This document shows, piece after piece, positions 44,828-55,894 of a DNA stretch of 64,000 bases; positions within the stretch are counted from its first letter, which is position 1; each line of letters opens with the position of its first letter. A model generated the notes under the pieces. It made no database searches. It was not told the DNA's origin and saw only the letters and a list, made by a program, of their open reading frames with translations. Source of the DNA: Lumbricus terrestris (Eukaryota > Annelida > Clitellata > Crassiclitellata > Lumbricidae); the NCBI GenBank assembly GCA_949752735.1, contig OX457043.1, forward strand, positions 46,282,253-46,346,252. Direction: 5' to 3'. The translations under genes and the position numbers were made by a program.

Positions 44828-45734
44828 CAGTGTTATTTCTATTAACTGAAACTGTAACTGAAATAGCAGAATAACTGAAAAATCTTTGCCAGTTAACTGT
44901 AACTGAAACTGAAAATTTTTGAATAACTGAAACTGTAATAGAAACTGAAAAACAATAACTGTATAACTGAAGAATCAAAAGGAGTTAACTTGAAAATAAA
45001 ACAAGTGCTTTCTCAGCACGGAAACTTCGGGGGAGAAGAAATGCCTTTAAAGAACATGAGACCAATGAAGAGAAACAAGTCATTAGTTGAGCCCTTACTG
45101 CCCCTTAGTGTATAGTATAGTAGTATGTTTGACTACTGCCTTTCTATAACATTTGTAATTCTGATATTACATGACAAGTTGATTAATCACTTTGAGGGGT
45201 GTTTCAGACGTTATCTTTTGGTTTGTGAACATATGTGAATTCCATTGTTCTTATTGTAAGTTATAATATGTTGACAGTGACACTGTTGGCATGTCATGAA
45301 AGGCACTTACATCTCTGGCCCTGATTGCAGAAGACTTCGTATCCGCGCCTGCTTCACAAGCATACGTTGAGCGCGTCTTCTCAGTTTGTGGGGACTTGTG
45401 TGCAAGAAAGCGAAACAGATTAAGTGTAAACCTGGAACGTCGTGTGTTCCTTAAAGCCAACCGACAATATGTAAAATCAGATTGATCTCCTATTCAACTT
45501 TCTGGGAACTTTGCGCAATATGTGTGACTGTGATCAGTGTCTTAGTAGTTGTGACGTTTGAATATACACGTAATAACTGTAACTGAAACTGCAACTGAGA
45601 AATAAGAAATAACTGTAACTGAAACTGAAAAATCTCATTGCAGTTAACTGTAACTGAAACTGTAACTGAAAAATAAAAAAATAGATAACTGTAACTGAAA
45701 CTGTAACTCAAAAACCATAACTGAAATAACACTG
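44828..45734 (+). mobile_element. hAT transposon relic, copy 2 (907 bp)
   Basis: Same family as 40525-41419: ends CAGTGTTATTTC / GAAATAACACTG, a perfect 8-bp duplication CCTTTGAC (44820-44827 and 45735-45742) and the same subterminal repeats. It lacks about 45 bp of the LINE-tail region present in copy 1. It retains about 60 bp (near 45239-45310) before the transposase tail that copy 1 has lost. The two copies therefore carry different internal deletions of one parent. Confidence 0.93.
45315..45485 (+). pseudogene. hAT transposase C-terminal dimerisation domain, copy 2
   Basis: The same 56-codon terminal fragment as at 40999-41169, with one amino-acid change (Val to Ala in FLKVNR). It retains the ERVFS and RNRL motifs and the stop codon. 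The rest of the transposase is missing. Confidence 0.85.
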
Positions 45735-46019
45735 CCTTTGACCTTGACCTATGACTTGGATCTCTGACCTTTGTGTGTCTATGGTTGCGATGGTCTGTGC
45801 TTACTTTACTTCGAGAAAGCAGTCTATAGGTAAGCACGAATTGTTATTACTGCATCACCATGGAAACGGAAGATGCATTATGGGCGAAATGGAGGACGAT
45901 AAATGAAGGTAGATCTATATTCTACACTCTACAGGAATCATGTTTCAGTTTACAGCCTTGCAAGAAAAATTATAGTCATGCATTAGTTGCATGAGCATAT
46001 CTAAGTGTGTGCATTATGT

Positions 46020-46115
46020 GAGTGCATACATGTGTATACATGTATGTGTGTGTATTACTGTGTAATGTATGTGAGTGTGTATTGTATTGTATTGCATTGT
46101 ATTGTACAATTTATT
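46020..46115. repeat. GTGTAT and ATTGT short repeats
   Basis: Degenerate TATGTGTG units followed by TATTGTATTG. Confidence 0.7.
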
Positions 46116-46127
46116 AAGCTCCTCTTA

Positions 46128-46345
46128 CAGACTAGCTATTCAGAGGCGCTCTCAGCGTGACAGCCCCGAGGAAATAAAAAAGACTTCCAAGTAGCAAAGG
46201 GCTGAAGATGGCACCCCCCAATAAGATCTTACTCCGGATAGTGGGATGGAGGTCATTCCACATAGAAGAGGTTACAATGGCAAAGGCACGGTGTTGGGCC
46301 ATGGCAGTCCTTGCCCTTGGAACCAAGAGATCTAGTCGGTATGCA
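46128..46345 (-). pseudogene. LINE 3' fragment (reverse-transcriptase ORF C-terminus)
   Basis: On the minus strand the frame reads HRAFAIVTSSMWNDLHPTIR, matching the common R-F-S-x-x-x-x-x-W-N-x-L-P-x-x-(I/L)R pattern at the C-terminus of CR1/L2/Jockey-like LINE ORF2 proteins. After a frameshift it ends LLFPRGCHAESASE and a stop. Only the extreme 3' end is present. Confidence 0.75.
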
Positions 46346-46885
46346 TGTATGTGAGTGTAAATACATGTATACATGTTTGCGAGTGTGTATACAGGTTTTT
46401 GAGTGTGCATACATGTATGGGAGTGTGTATACAGGTTTTTGAGTGTGCATACATGTTTGCGAGTGTGTATTCATGCACGTGAGTGTGTATGCATGTATGT
46501 GAGTGTGTGTGTATGCATGTATGTGAGTGTGCATACATGTATGTGAGTGTGTATGCATGTATGTGAGTGCGTATGCATGTATGGGAGTGTGCATACATGT
46601 ATGTGAGTGTGTATACATGTATGTGAGTGTGTATTCATGCACGTGAGTGTGTATGCATGTATGTGAGTGTGTGTGTATGCATGTATGTGAGTGTGCATAC
46701 ATGTATGTGAGTGTGTATGCATGTATGTGAGTGCGTATGCATGTATGGGAGTGTGCATACATGTATTTGAGTGTATATACATGTATGTGAGTGTGCATAC
46801 ATGTATGTGAGTGTGTATGCATGTAAGTGAGCGTGTATGCATATATGTGAGTGTGCATACATGTTTGTGAGTATATATATGTGCA
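46346..46885. repeat. TGAGTGTG(T/C)ATACATGTA minisatellite with higher-order duplication
   Basis: About 27 copies of a ~20-bp unit. A block near 46475-46610 starting GCACGTGAGTGTGTATGCAT recurs at about 46639-46770 in the same order, a ~164-bp higher-order period. Confidence 0.9.
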
Positions 46886-46939
46886 TTGAATACAGAGTCT
46901 CTTCCTTGATATGGCGATTCAAGCTAGCTCTTGCTCTAA

Positions 46940-47290
46940 CTTACTTACATGTACTTGATCTTTGTCAGCCGGTATCCGGTACTCGGCCTTAGTCGGCCCA
47001 TAGTAGATCCCTACGATCCCTCAGGGGGAAGGGGAGTGCTCTCAGTACCGTTTGCACGTGCAGCCATCATGCAAAGCGATGTTTTTTCTATGGTTGATCC
47101 GGCGGTATGGAATGGCTTCCCACTTGAGTTGCGCCTGCTCCATGCAGATTACTCGTTTAAACACAGTCGGTAAGCACTTGAAAACTGCCCTTCTTGACCG
47201 CACTGGAGTGGGGAGCAGCTCAGAGTAGTTTCCTGGAAGTGGTGCTATATAAATACTTCAATGAATGAATGAATGAATGAATGTATTATG
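46940..47290 (+). pseudogene. LINE 3' end with GAAT tail
   Basis: The plus frame (to 47173) contains VPFARAAIMQS and DPAVWNGFPLELRLL, the WN-x-x-P-x-E-L-R pattern of LINE ORF2 C-termini. A frameshift near 47172 moves the end to another phase: KHLKTALLDRTGVGSSSE and a stop at about 47229. The 3' tail GTGGTGCTATATAAATACTT runs into ATGAATGAATG repeats (47261-47283), a typical simple 3' end for CR1/L2-like LINEs. Confidence 0.8.
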
Positions 47291-48060
47291 TATGCAATAT
47301 TATATAGACATGCATTTTTATATTTTTATTATATATATATGCATGTATTTTTATATGTAGGCATGGCTGTATGTGTGGCTTTATGCATGTATGCATATAC
47401 ATGGATGTACATGTATACATGTATTACTGTATGTATGCGTGTTGTGTGGTTGTATATTATGTATATTATTATTCCTTCGCTTTATAAATGTTTTTATACA
47501 ATACAATACAATACAATGTATTCCTTCGGTTAACCAGCTTCCGAGCAGTAGTAAATGTCGACTCCACCTGTGTGGACTCAACTGCTGAACATAATATTGA
47601 ACAAACGTGCCTATAAAATGCGCCTCGGTGACTGCGAGTCTTCGAGCGTGATGCTATGCGATCACTTCATCAGTTTTATGTATATTCGTTTAATTCAATA
47701 AACATCAGACAGAGCGCTGTAGGTTTACATTAGCAAAATTAACAGTATGGCTGCTTAAAGCTTATTTTCAAAACAGTTAGTACATGTTTTTGAATAACAT
47801 TCTTGGGATAAAGTTTAACGAGTCTTTATTGGGGAGGATAAAATTGTGAGCCCTTTCTCTAAAGTTATAGCAAGTTGTTATTTACGAATAGCCGACCCAT
47901 GTCATGCGACAATGCCGCTCACTTGACTCCTCTTAGCACGGTCGCAAGGCCTTATTCGACTCCCTATCACAAGGCAACTGAACAAGCAGATCCGTCATAG
48001 ACTACTTTATACGCATTGTTACTTTAGGCGCCCTTGTAGTGGTATGGCCTAGTTACGGCG
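47291..48060. other. Intergenic sequence, nothing recognised
   Basis: ATAC/ATGT-rich near 47330-47460, with an ACAAT run near 47498-47516. No gene supported. Confidence 0.4.
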
Positions 48061-48070
48061 CCATATAAAT

Positions 48071-48262
48071 TGTCGTTATTATTATTATTATTATTATTTT
48101 TTTTTGCCCCGAGGTATTTAGGATCCCTCAGGGACTTAAATATTAATTAAGAACAGAATAAAAACATCTGGAACGGCACCTAATCGTCGTAGAGATCCTG
48201 CGCTGGAAAGGCACCGCGGAATGCAAACCGCATTGAATCGTTGGATATTATTATTATTATTA

Positions 48263-48320
<58 letters not shown>
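48071..48320. repeat. Two ATT microsatellites
   Basis: ATT at 48077-48100 and 48246-48319, separated by 145 bp of non-repetitive sequence. Confidence 0.95.
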
Positions 48321-48321
<1 letters not shown>

Positions 48322-48386
48322 GAAATTCATGGTCTTACAATCGTGGTGAGTCTAATTTTAGGCGTCTATCTACGTGGCTCTTTCGT

Positions 48387-48606
48387 GGGGCGCGCGGTGG
48401 TGTAGTGGATATATGTTCGTGGCCTTGCAACCGAAGGGTTGCAGGTTCGAATCCACCTCAAGCCGCTTACGCGTGGAGGACCCTTAGCAAGTTCTTTACT
48501 CGCAATTGCTCGTGCGCTTCCCGATTCAGTGTCCGCGCAGTAGTCGGGAGCGCCTCTGCGTAATGATCTTGAAGGGGCGCTATAGCAAGTGCTCATACAT
48601 GCATTA
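48387..48606 (+). mobile_element. SINE family A copy
   Basis: Head GGGGCGCGCGGTGGTGTAGT, B-box GGTTCGAATCC at about 48444-48454, body AATTGCTCGTGCGCTTCC, tail GGGAGCGCCTCTGCGTAATG then TTGAAGGGGCGCTATAGC. Full length. Confidence 0.88.
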
Positions 48607-48880
48607 TGTATCTATACATGTTTGTATGTATGTGTGCGTGTGCATACGTGTGCTTGTATGTGTATCTGTATGTGTGTGTTTGTATGTGTATCTGTATGTG
48701 TGTGTGCTTGTATGTGTATCTGTATGTGTGTGTTTGTATGTGTATCTGTATGTGTGTGTGTTTGTATGTGCATCTGTATGTGTGTGTTTGTATGTGTATC
48801 TGTATGTGTGTGTGTTTGTATGTGTATCTGTATGTGTGTGTGTTTGTATGTGCATCTGTATGTGTGCGTGTGTCTTCATT
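48607..48880. repeat. GTGTGTTTGTATGTGTATCT minisatellite
   Basis: About nine copies of a 26-30-bp unit made from TATG, TGTG and ATCTG words. Confidence 0.92.
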
Positions 48881-48997
48881 TCTGAACATCTGCAAAGCCT
48901 TTCTTCATGAACATTACTGCACACTTTCTGTGTGCGTAGGAAATGGCAACTTCTGGGCGCTGTACCATTTCTGGCGCATACATGTATATCGCCCCTC

Positions 48998-49264
48998 CAG
49001 TGACGTAAACAAGGGGTTTGTGGAGGATAAAAAACCATTGGATTGGCTCAAAAGTCATTAAAATATTATTTATCCACTTAAATAAGAAAAACAAAACATT
49101 TGTTTATAGTACCAATTGTTTTTCTTACTTTATTCCCTTTGTTGCTTTATTCCCTTTTCATTTACTGTGATACTGTTGGGTTGGTGTCAGGAAGGACAGC
49201 CGGCCAGGCCATAAACTCCCTCCTTCCCCCCCCCCCCCATCATCAATTACTGGCTACGCCACTG
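48998..49264 (+). mobile_element. hAT-type MITE, CAGTGGCGTAG family, copy 2 (267 bp)
   Basis: Ends CAGTGACGTAAAC and GGCTACGCCACTG. Flanks CGCCCCTC (48990-48997) and CGCCCCAC (49265-49272) agree at 7 of 8. The interior aligns with 44323-44599, including a C-run (49224-49240) and TACTGTTGGGTTGGTGTCAG. Confidence 0.83.
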
Positions 49265-49499
49265 CGCCCCACGGTTCGCTTTTATCGTCACACGACTGTC
49301 CATTGAGTTAGCGGAGGATGCTCCCAGAAATTTCCTCGAAAGGTTTAGCATATATGGAGACAGCATGCAGAGAGGAAGTGTGGAAATGGTTTGGGAAGGG
49401 AAAGTGGTCGATGCTCTCTTCTGTGAGGGAGGGAGGGATGTGATTTTTTTTATCGGCGTGTGGTGACCGCGAGAAGTGAAAAACAAATTCATTGGAAAG

Positions 49500-49668
49500 C
49501 CAGCAGCTGTTGACTGCAAGGAAGAAAAAGGAGATGGTGGGAAATGGAAGGTGGATGGATGAAGCAAAGAGTGTTGTGAGGATTACATGGAGCCACGTAG
49601 GGTGACGGACAGGAGTAGGAAAATGGAGAAAGATTGCAAAAAAGAAAAGATGGAAGGACAAGAAGTGT

Positions 49669-49699
<31 letters not shown>

Positions 49700-50771
49700 G
49701 GACAGAAACAGAGACAGAGACGGAGACAGAGAGACAGAGAGAGACAGAGAGTGAGAGACAGAGACAGATAGACAGAGATAGGCAGAGAATGTAGTAGGGA
49801 ATTAGAGTAGAAGTGAGCTAAAGGAAATGGGAGTGGGAAAGAGTGAGATCGAGGGAGAGCGGTATGAGGCGAGAGAGATAGAGAGACAGGCAGACAGAAA
49901 GTGGCAGAGAAATTTAAGAAGAGGACGAAGTGCAGGAGGAAGAGGATGGATAAGGAGAGAAGAAGAACAACAACAACAGCGATTACAACAACAACAATAG
50001 CAACGACAACAACAAAAACAACAACAACAACAACAAAAAGAGGATGAGGAATGAGAAGGAGCGGATGAAAAGTGTAAGGGGACATGAAACAGAAATGATA
50101 TGCAGGCAAAGGAGGAAACAGAAAGAATAAAGGCGACAATGGGGGTGTGGGTGGGAATGAAACAAAACAGGAACAGAAGAAACAATGAAAGGAATGAATA
50201 GCGGTGGGAGAAGAGTTGGATGATAACTGAAAGGGCGATGATACAAAGACTCGGTTAAAGTATAGAGATGAAAATGTCATCAGAGGGAGAAGCGATATGC
50301 AGGGCACACATGGAGGATGGGAGGAGATTGAGAAGATAAAGATGCTAAGAATTGGATGATTGATGCGAGCGACGAGGATGAAGAAACGGAGAGGATGAGA
50401 AGAAGGTGAGAAGGAGAAGGAGGAGAATAAAGATATACGGAGAGGATGAGAAGAAGGTGAGAAGGAGAATGAGGAGAATAAAGATATACGGAGAGGATGA
50501 GAAGAAGGTGGGAAGGAGAAGGAGGAGAATAAAGAAATACGGAGAGGACGAAGAAACGACAGAGATAATTCAGGGGAATATGATGAAGATTGTGAGAAGG
50601 AATGAGAGGATGGAGAGGGGGAGATGATGGGGGGAGGAAGGAAGGAAGGAGTAAAGGGGCAGAGGGAATTCAAATAGGAAGCGCAGGAAATAGTTCTTGG
50701 AGTCTTCGGATCAATAGAGTCCGACCACGGTATGCTTGACAAACACACGAAACCGCGTGACAAAGAGGGAA

Positions 50772-50826
<55 letters not shown>

Positions 50827-51200
50827 GCTTGAGATAATAAAGAGTGAAAGAAGAGAGGTGCGGTGACTAGAAGAGTCTGGTACAGAGACAGAGACAGGGT
50901 TAAAAGGGCCCAACGAGAAGGGAGAGAGACACCGACAGAAACACAGAAACCAACATCGAGGCATACAAAGACAGACATCTATAGCAGTAGAAACGGAGGC
51001 AGTGACAGCGGTATAGGATGGTCACGACAAGAAGAAGAAAACAGAGAACACAGGCAGAGACACAGAGCAAGAGACAGACAGACAGACTGACAAAGGGAGC
51101 GAAGACACAGACAGACATAGATACAGTGACAGAGACGGCAACGACGAAGCGGACATGAAGAGCGACTGATGGAAGGAGATGTGACGAAGGAGAGAGAGCT
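49500..51200. repeat. Purine-rich GAGA/GACA/AACAAC tract
   Basis: A 1.7-kb A+G-biased stretch with GAGACAGA blocks (49670-49790), ACA/ACAACA triplets (49965-50037), a 51-bp minisatellite (50390-50560) and CAGA (50775-50827). The 491-codon minus-strand Ser/Leu/Phe/Pro frame is the complement of this bias, not a protein gene. Confidence 0.8.
50390..50560 (+). repeat. 51-bp minisatellite, frame-preserving
   Basis: Three copies of a 51-bp unit including GAGGATGAGAAGAAGGTG and GGAGAATAAAGATATACGG. As 51 is divisible by 3, the plus frame 50406-50627 repeats a 17-residue peptide. No other support for translation. Confidence 0.88.
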
Positions 51201-51474
51201 GCCTTAGTTAGACCTCGTACATCGACGCAAACAAACCCCGCACCTACTCTCCCTTTCTTCCTCCTCGTGTCCCCTTTCTTTCCTTCCTGTCTCTTCCTCC
51301 TTCCAGCCTTCCTTCCTTCCCTCACTTTCTCCCTACTTCGATTGATTTCATGACTGCATGATCTTTATCGCTACAGTTTCGATATATCCCACGTGGTGTA
51401 TAGGGTAGCAAGTGGGAAATTAAATGGGCTGAATGTGTTTTGGGGTTGTCCAATGTTCCCTTCTTATCTTCATT

Positions 51475-52065
51475 ACATCCCGCCCATCCATTTAACCACC
51501 CATCCATTTATCACCTACCTAGTCATCCATCCACCCATCCATCCATCCACTCATTCACTTACCACCCATTCATCCATCCATCCACTCACCCACCCATCCA
51601 TCCACTCACCCATCATTTCACACATTCATTCATCCATTAGTCCATGCATTCATCCATTCATCCATCCATCCAACAATCCACCATTCATCCATTCATTCAT
51701 ACATTCATTCATACATTCATTCATCTGTCCATTCATCCATCCATCCAACCATCCATCCGTTGGATGGATGGCTGTATGAATGGATATCCATTCATACATT
51801 CATACATCCATCCAACCATCCATCCAACAATCCATCCATCCTCTATGCACCCATCCACACATCCATTCACCCATTCATCCATTCATTCATTCATTCATCC
51901 ACCCAACCATCCATTCATCCATCCATCCATTCATCCATCCGTTCATTCATTCATTCATCCATCCATCCATCCATCCATTCATCCATCCACTCATCCATCC
52001 ATCCATCGGTCCATCCATTCATTCATCCATCCATCCATCCATCCACACATCAATCGATCCACCAT
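51475..52065. repeat. TCCA/TTCA tetranucleotide array with internal inversion
   Basis: About 590 bp of CATC/CATT units. At about 51760-51785 the unit switches strand to GGAT for ~25 bp and switches back, giving a perfect 24-bp palindrome (51774-51797). Confidence 0.93.
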
Positions 52066-52411
52066 TGTCCTTTCCTCTGGCCAACCTTTTGTCCATCATT
52101 CCGTCCTTTGTTCCCTGATGGATTTGTTGTTTCATTGTTACCGCTGGAATTCACTTAAGCGTATATTTTATTGTCTTCGTTCCACTCCGCCGCGGACCTT
52201 CTCAGCCGAAAGGCATTTCCAACCGGAAACTTCCAGCTCCCTGGAACTTCAAGCACAGGTTGGTACATGTTTTATGGGTTTTCCGTGTGCAAGAGAACCT
52301 CACGAAGTAGGTCAAAATGGTATATAGGTCACCACACGCTTAATAACAATGGTTCGTACAACGCTAGAAGCAAGCTGGGTGTAGAATAAGTTAAACATAC
52401 GAGGCAAGGTG
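52066..52411. other. Intergenic sequence, nothing recognised
   Basis: No supported gene; short frames only. Confidence 0.4.
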
Positions 52412-52740
52412 AAAATTTCCGGGGGTTGGGGGTTGCTAAACAGCTCTATTTGTGGGGCGCGGTGGGTATATTTGTTGCCTTGCAGCACGGAGGGTTGTAG
52501 GTTCGAATTCTCAAGTCGCCGCTTAGAGATCTTGGACAAGTCCTTCACTTGCAATTGCTCAGCGCTTCGGCGTGAAACTCCGAATCAGTGTCCGCGCTGT
52601 AGTCGGGAGCGCTTCTGAGTAGTAATCTTGAAGGGGCGCTATGACAAATGCACATACAAACATATACATTAGTCATTCTTGATTCCCCATTGACCATAGT
52701 ATAATACCGTCCCAGTTATTTTTCTGCAATTCGCATACTG
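52412..52740 (+). mobile_element. Diverged MITE copy (10110 family) interrupted by SINE A
   Basis: The left part GGTGAAAATTTCCGGGGGTT resembles the GGTGAGAATTGCCGGGGGGG start of the 10110 element. The right part CCCAGTTATTTTTCTGCAAT (52711-52730) resembles its CCCAGTTATTTTTCCACAAT end. A SINE A occupies most of the middle. The outer ends have decayed. Confidence 0.6.
52454..52665 (+). mobile_element. SINE family A copy
   Basis: Head GGGGCGCGGTGGGTATATTT, B-box GGTTCGAATTC, body CAATTGCTCAGCGCTTCGG, tail GGGAGCGCTTCTGAGTAG then TTGAAGGGGCGCTATGAC. Full length. Confidence 0.87.
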
Positions 52741-52869
52741 TTGTGATGCAGCTATATGATGTGCTATAGCAGCTAGCCACTTCAATTTCTTTCCCATTGG
52801 CAATGAACGGTTGCTGGTGTTTACATGCGTTATTCTTAAGTTCAAAAGGATTTGAACAAATGTATGCCC

Positions 52870-53074
52870 CTTACGTCTGTCTGTGTCTCTCTGTCTCTGC
52901 CTCTGCCTCTGTCTCTGCCTCTGCCTCTGCCTCTGCCTCTGCCTCTGCCTCTGCCTCTGCCTCTGCCTCTGCCTCTGCCTCTGCCTCTGCCTCTGCCTCT
53001 GCCTCTGCCTCTGTCTCTGTCTCTGTCTCTGTCTCTGTCTCTGTCGCTCTCTCTCTTCTCTCTCTGTCTCTCTG

Positions 53075-53114
<40 letters not shown>

Positions 53115-53128
53115 ATCTCTCTCTCTTT
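52870..53128. repeat. CTCTGC/CTCTGT hexanucleotide and CT array
   Basis: About 25 hexanucleotide units, mostly CTCTGC and ending CTCTGT, then CT. Confidence 0.97.
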
Positions 53129-53760
53129 GAATCTTAGAGGCTAACTCATTCCGCCGGTCTCGTCAAAGAGTGTCGCCACGCTAGGCGCCTTCCTATGACA
53201 CCAGCATCCAACGGGAAGTGACATTAACGAGTGTTCAAGGTCACACGAGCGAGAACCTTGGAGTCGACGAAAGGGAGTGGCAAGACTATCCATAATCTAA
53301 TTGGACACCAATGGCCGTTTGAATAATCGAATCGTTACAATCTTTTTCCTTCTTTTTATGTCCAATATTTTTGACCATGTCTGTCACGATTCGTCTTATT
53401 TGAAGACAGTTATTATTCAGTTTGACATAATTATGATGCTTATAGCATCACTTGCACTCAGGGCTGTACTCAGTGTACTGGCAAAGAGATTAGAGATGCG
53501 TACCGAGTACTGAGTACATGCTACAGATGCCAACTCCGCCACTGGTTGCACTCTGCCAGTGCCAGTCCTAAGCCTGGATAAAGGAGGCGGGCGTCGTCGC
53601 TAATGATCCGTGTTATCAAGCAGTGACGTTAAACTGCAACGGCTACTACTGTAGTACTACAACTGTTGCTAGCATCTAAAGCGCAAGTCTGCCGGTCATT
53701 TTCCCGTACACTACATACATGTACAAATATTCATTTATTTATTTATTTTATCTATATATC
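53129..53760. other. Intergenic sequence, nothing recognised
   Basis: Mixed composition without a supported feature. Confidence 0.4.
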
Positions 53761-53765
53761 TATTT

Positions 53766-53935
53766 CTATAGCGCCCCTTCCAGCTCTCTGCTCAGAGGCG
53801 CCTTCGACTACAGCGCGGACACGGAATCTGAGTTTCACGCCGAAGCGCCCGAGCAATTACGAGTGAAGGACTTGCTGAAGGGAATGCGGTGGCTTGAGGT
53901 GGATTCTAACCAGGAACCCTTTGTAATGCGAGTAT
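53766..53935 (-). mobile_element. Diverged SINE family A copy
   Basis: Contains ATAGCGCCCCTTCCAGCTCT, TCAGAGGCGC, GTTTCACGCCGAAGCGC and GAGTGAAGGACTTGC in family order, but the tRNA-like head is degraded (B-box remnant GGATTCTAACC). Confidence 0.78.
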
Positions 53936-54057
53936 ACAAATATTCGCGTCACCAAATCGCGTGTATGCCCTCGATTAGGTCTACAGCCTGAACGACATCA
54001 ACGTATGCAATGGACTTGAAGAATAGCAAACGACAATGGAGAACGTTTTCTCAAACT

Positions 54058-54058
54058 T

Positions 54059-54101
<43 letters not shown>

Positions 54102-54104
54102 TTC
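54058..54104. repeat. TTTA microsatellite
   Basis: Nearly pure TTTA units. Confidence 0.95.
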
Positions 54105-54750
54105 AGTGACCTTACAGCAGACCAATAATACAAACAATTCACTGAAGTTTGTGAAAATAATAAAAGCTGGCTGCATAGGAGAAACTAAAGAGGTAGTTGA
54201 TCCCGCTAAAACCAGGGCCCCTGTGTAGTAAGAAGCAAGACAATGGTGTAAGACAATCGAAGGCAAAAAACAATCGACAAAAATACAATGCAGCTCTACA
54301 ACAACAGAAGAAAAAACTCTTAACTAGTGACTTATCACAAAGGACTCGGCGGAACCACTGAGCAGAAACCCCAACTACTTAGTCACTTCTGGAAGCATTA
54401 TGAAGTAGATTTAACAGGCGAATTAAAAATAATAATCTAGTGTTATTCATACCCATGTCTATAAATGCCTGCAGCAAATATGACGGAATACAAAGATGAT
54501 AGTTGCTATGGTGTAACCTTTTATTGCATGCTGTTGCAATTAAAATGTTGTTATAATGGCTTTAAGAACAAAGAGAGATTCTCAAGAGACAGATAGCGTG
54601 GAAATAATTGGAAGTTTACCCCGCCGGCGAGCGCCTACAGACACGTAGGGTTTAAGCGACGAATTTCTAATATAAGCTGCCTGTCACTCATTCTGTATCT
54701 CTAATCGTCTTAGTGTATGTATCTGCCTGTTTGCATTTCTCAGCCTGTCT
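54105..54750. other. AT-rich intergenic sequence, nothing recognised
   Basis: No frame of interest. Confidence 0.4.
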
Positions 54751-54754
54751 GTGG

Positions 54755-54758
54755 TTGC

Positions 54759-54805
<47 letters not shown>

Positions 54806-55150
54806 CGTCTTTCTGTCTGTCAGTTGACAGATGGCTGTCTTGGCGACGGTTAGAGCCCAGCATAAACATTGTGTTGCCTCTCTGAATGGCGGTATAAATG
54901 TGTCTCTATGTAAGCGTGTCTGTCTGTCTATCTATCTGTCTGTATAACTGTCCATATATACCTACGTCTGTCTATCTGTCTATCTATCTGTCCATATGTA
55001 CCTACGGCTGTCTATCTGCCTGTCCTGTCCGTCCGTCCGTCTGTATGTCTGTATATCTGTCCTATGTCTGTCAGATAAATCTGTATGTCTGCCGGTCCTG
55101 TTCTGTCCGTCCGTCCGTCCATCCGTCCGTCTGTCTGTCCTCCGTTCTTT
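54755..55150. repeat. CTGT/CCGT arrays
   Basis: Pure CTGT at 54763-54800, then degenerate CTAT and CCGT units. Confidence 0.88.
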
Positions 55151-55474
55151 GAACTTTTGCTGTGGGATAATAATAAAATCGTCAGAACACGAGAACACAG
55201 TTTCGTCCCACTTTCCCTTCGGCATCCACCGCCACCGCCACCACCATCGTCGCCAGTGGGCGCTCCTGCTGCCGCTGCAAATAGACTGGCGACCGTTTAA
55301 TTCCCTTCCGGTGCCGTGATCGAAAATTCATTTGCTTGCTTACTTACTCACTCACCGGAAGTGAACACCAGAAATCGATCACATCTGGAGATTTGCTTCT
55401 TTATATAGCGCTATAGCAACTACTGCGTTGCTATTTCTCTTCGCTGTATTTGTTCCTATCCGTGTTGATGCATT

Positions 55475-55640
55475 CCGTGTGTGTGTGTGTGTTTGTGTGT
55501 GCGTCTGTGTGTGTGTCTGTGTGCGTGTCTCTATGTATCTTTGGGTATGTCGGTGTCGGTCTGTTTCTGTCTGTGTATGTATGTTTCCTTCTGTATTAAT
55601 TTCTCTGCATCTGTGTGTGTGTGTGTGTGTGTGCCACCAT
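55475..55640. repeat. GT-rich microsatellite
   Basis: GT runs at 55477-55530 and 55613-55634 with CTGT interruptions. Confidence 0.85.
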
Positions 55641-55894
55641 GTGTCTCTTTCTTTGTGTCTCTTTGTGGCTCTCTGTATCTCCTTGTGTTCCTTCGTTTAT
55701 CTGTCTGTTTCGACATGCATAATTGCAAATATATATAATTATATAATATATAATATATATCGGCATCTCTGTCTCGTTGTATAACCATGTATAGACATAC
55801 CTTCGTTGTTTAATTAAAAATAATTATTCGATCATCCTTTTCTGAATATTTATCTTAATTACTTCCATAAATATAGCTTTTCCACCCGACTTCT

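Noticed and set aside
49489..50964. 491-codon minus-strand Ser/Leu/Phe/Pro ORF
   Set aside because: It is the complement of a GA-rich tract with GACA runs. Composition alone keeps it open, and there are no domains.
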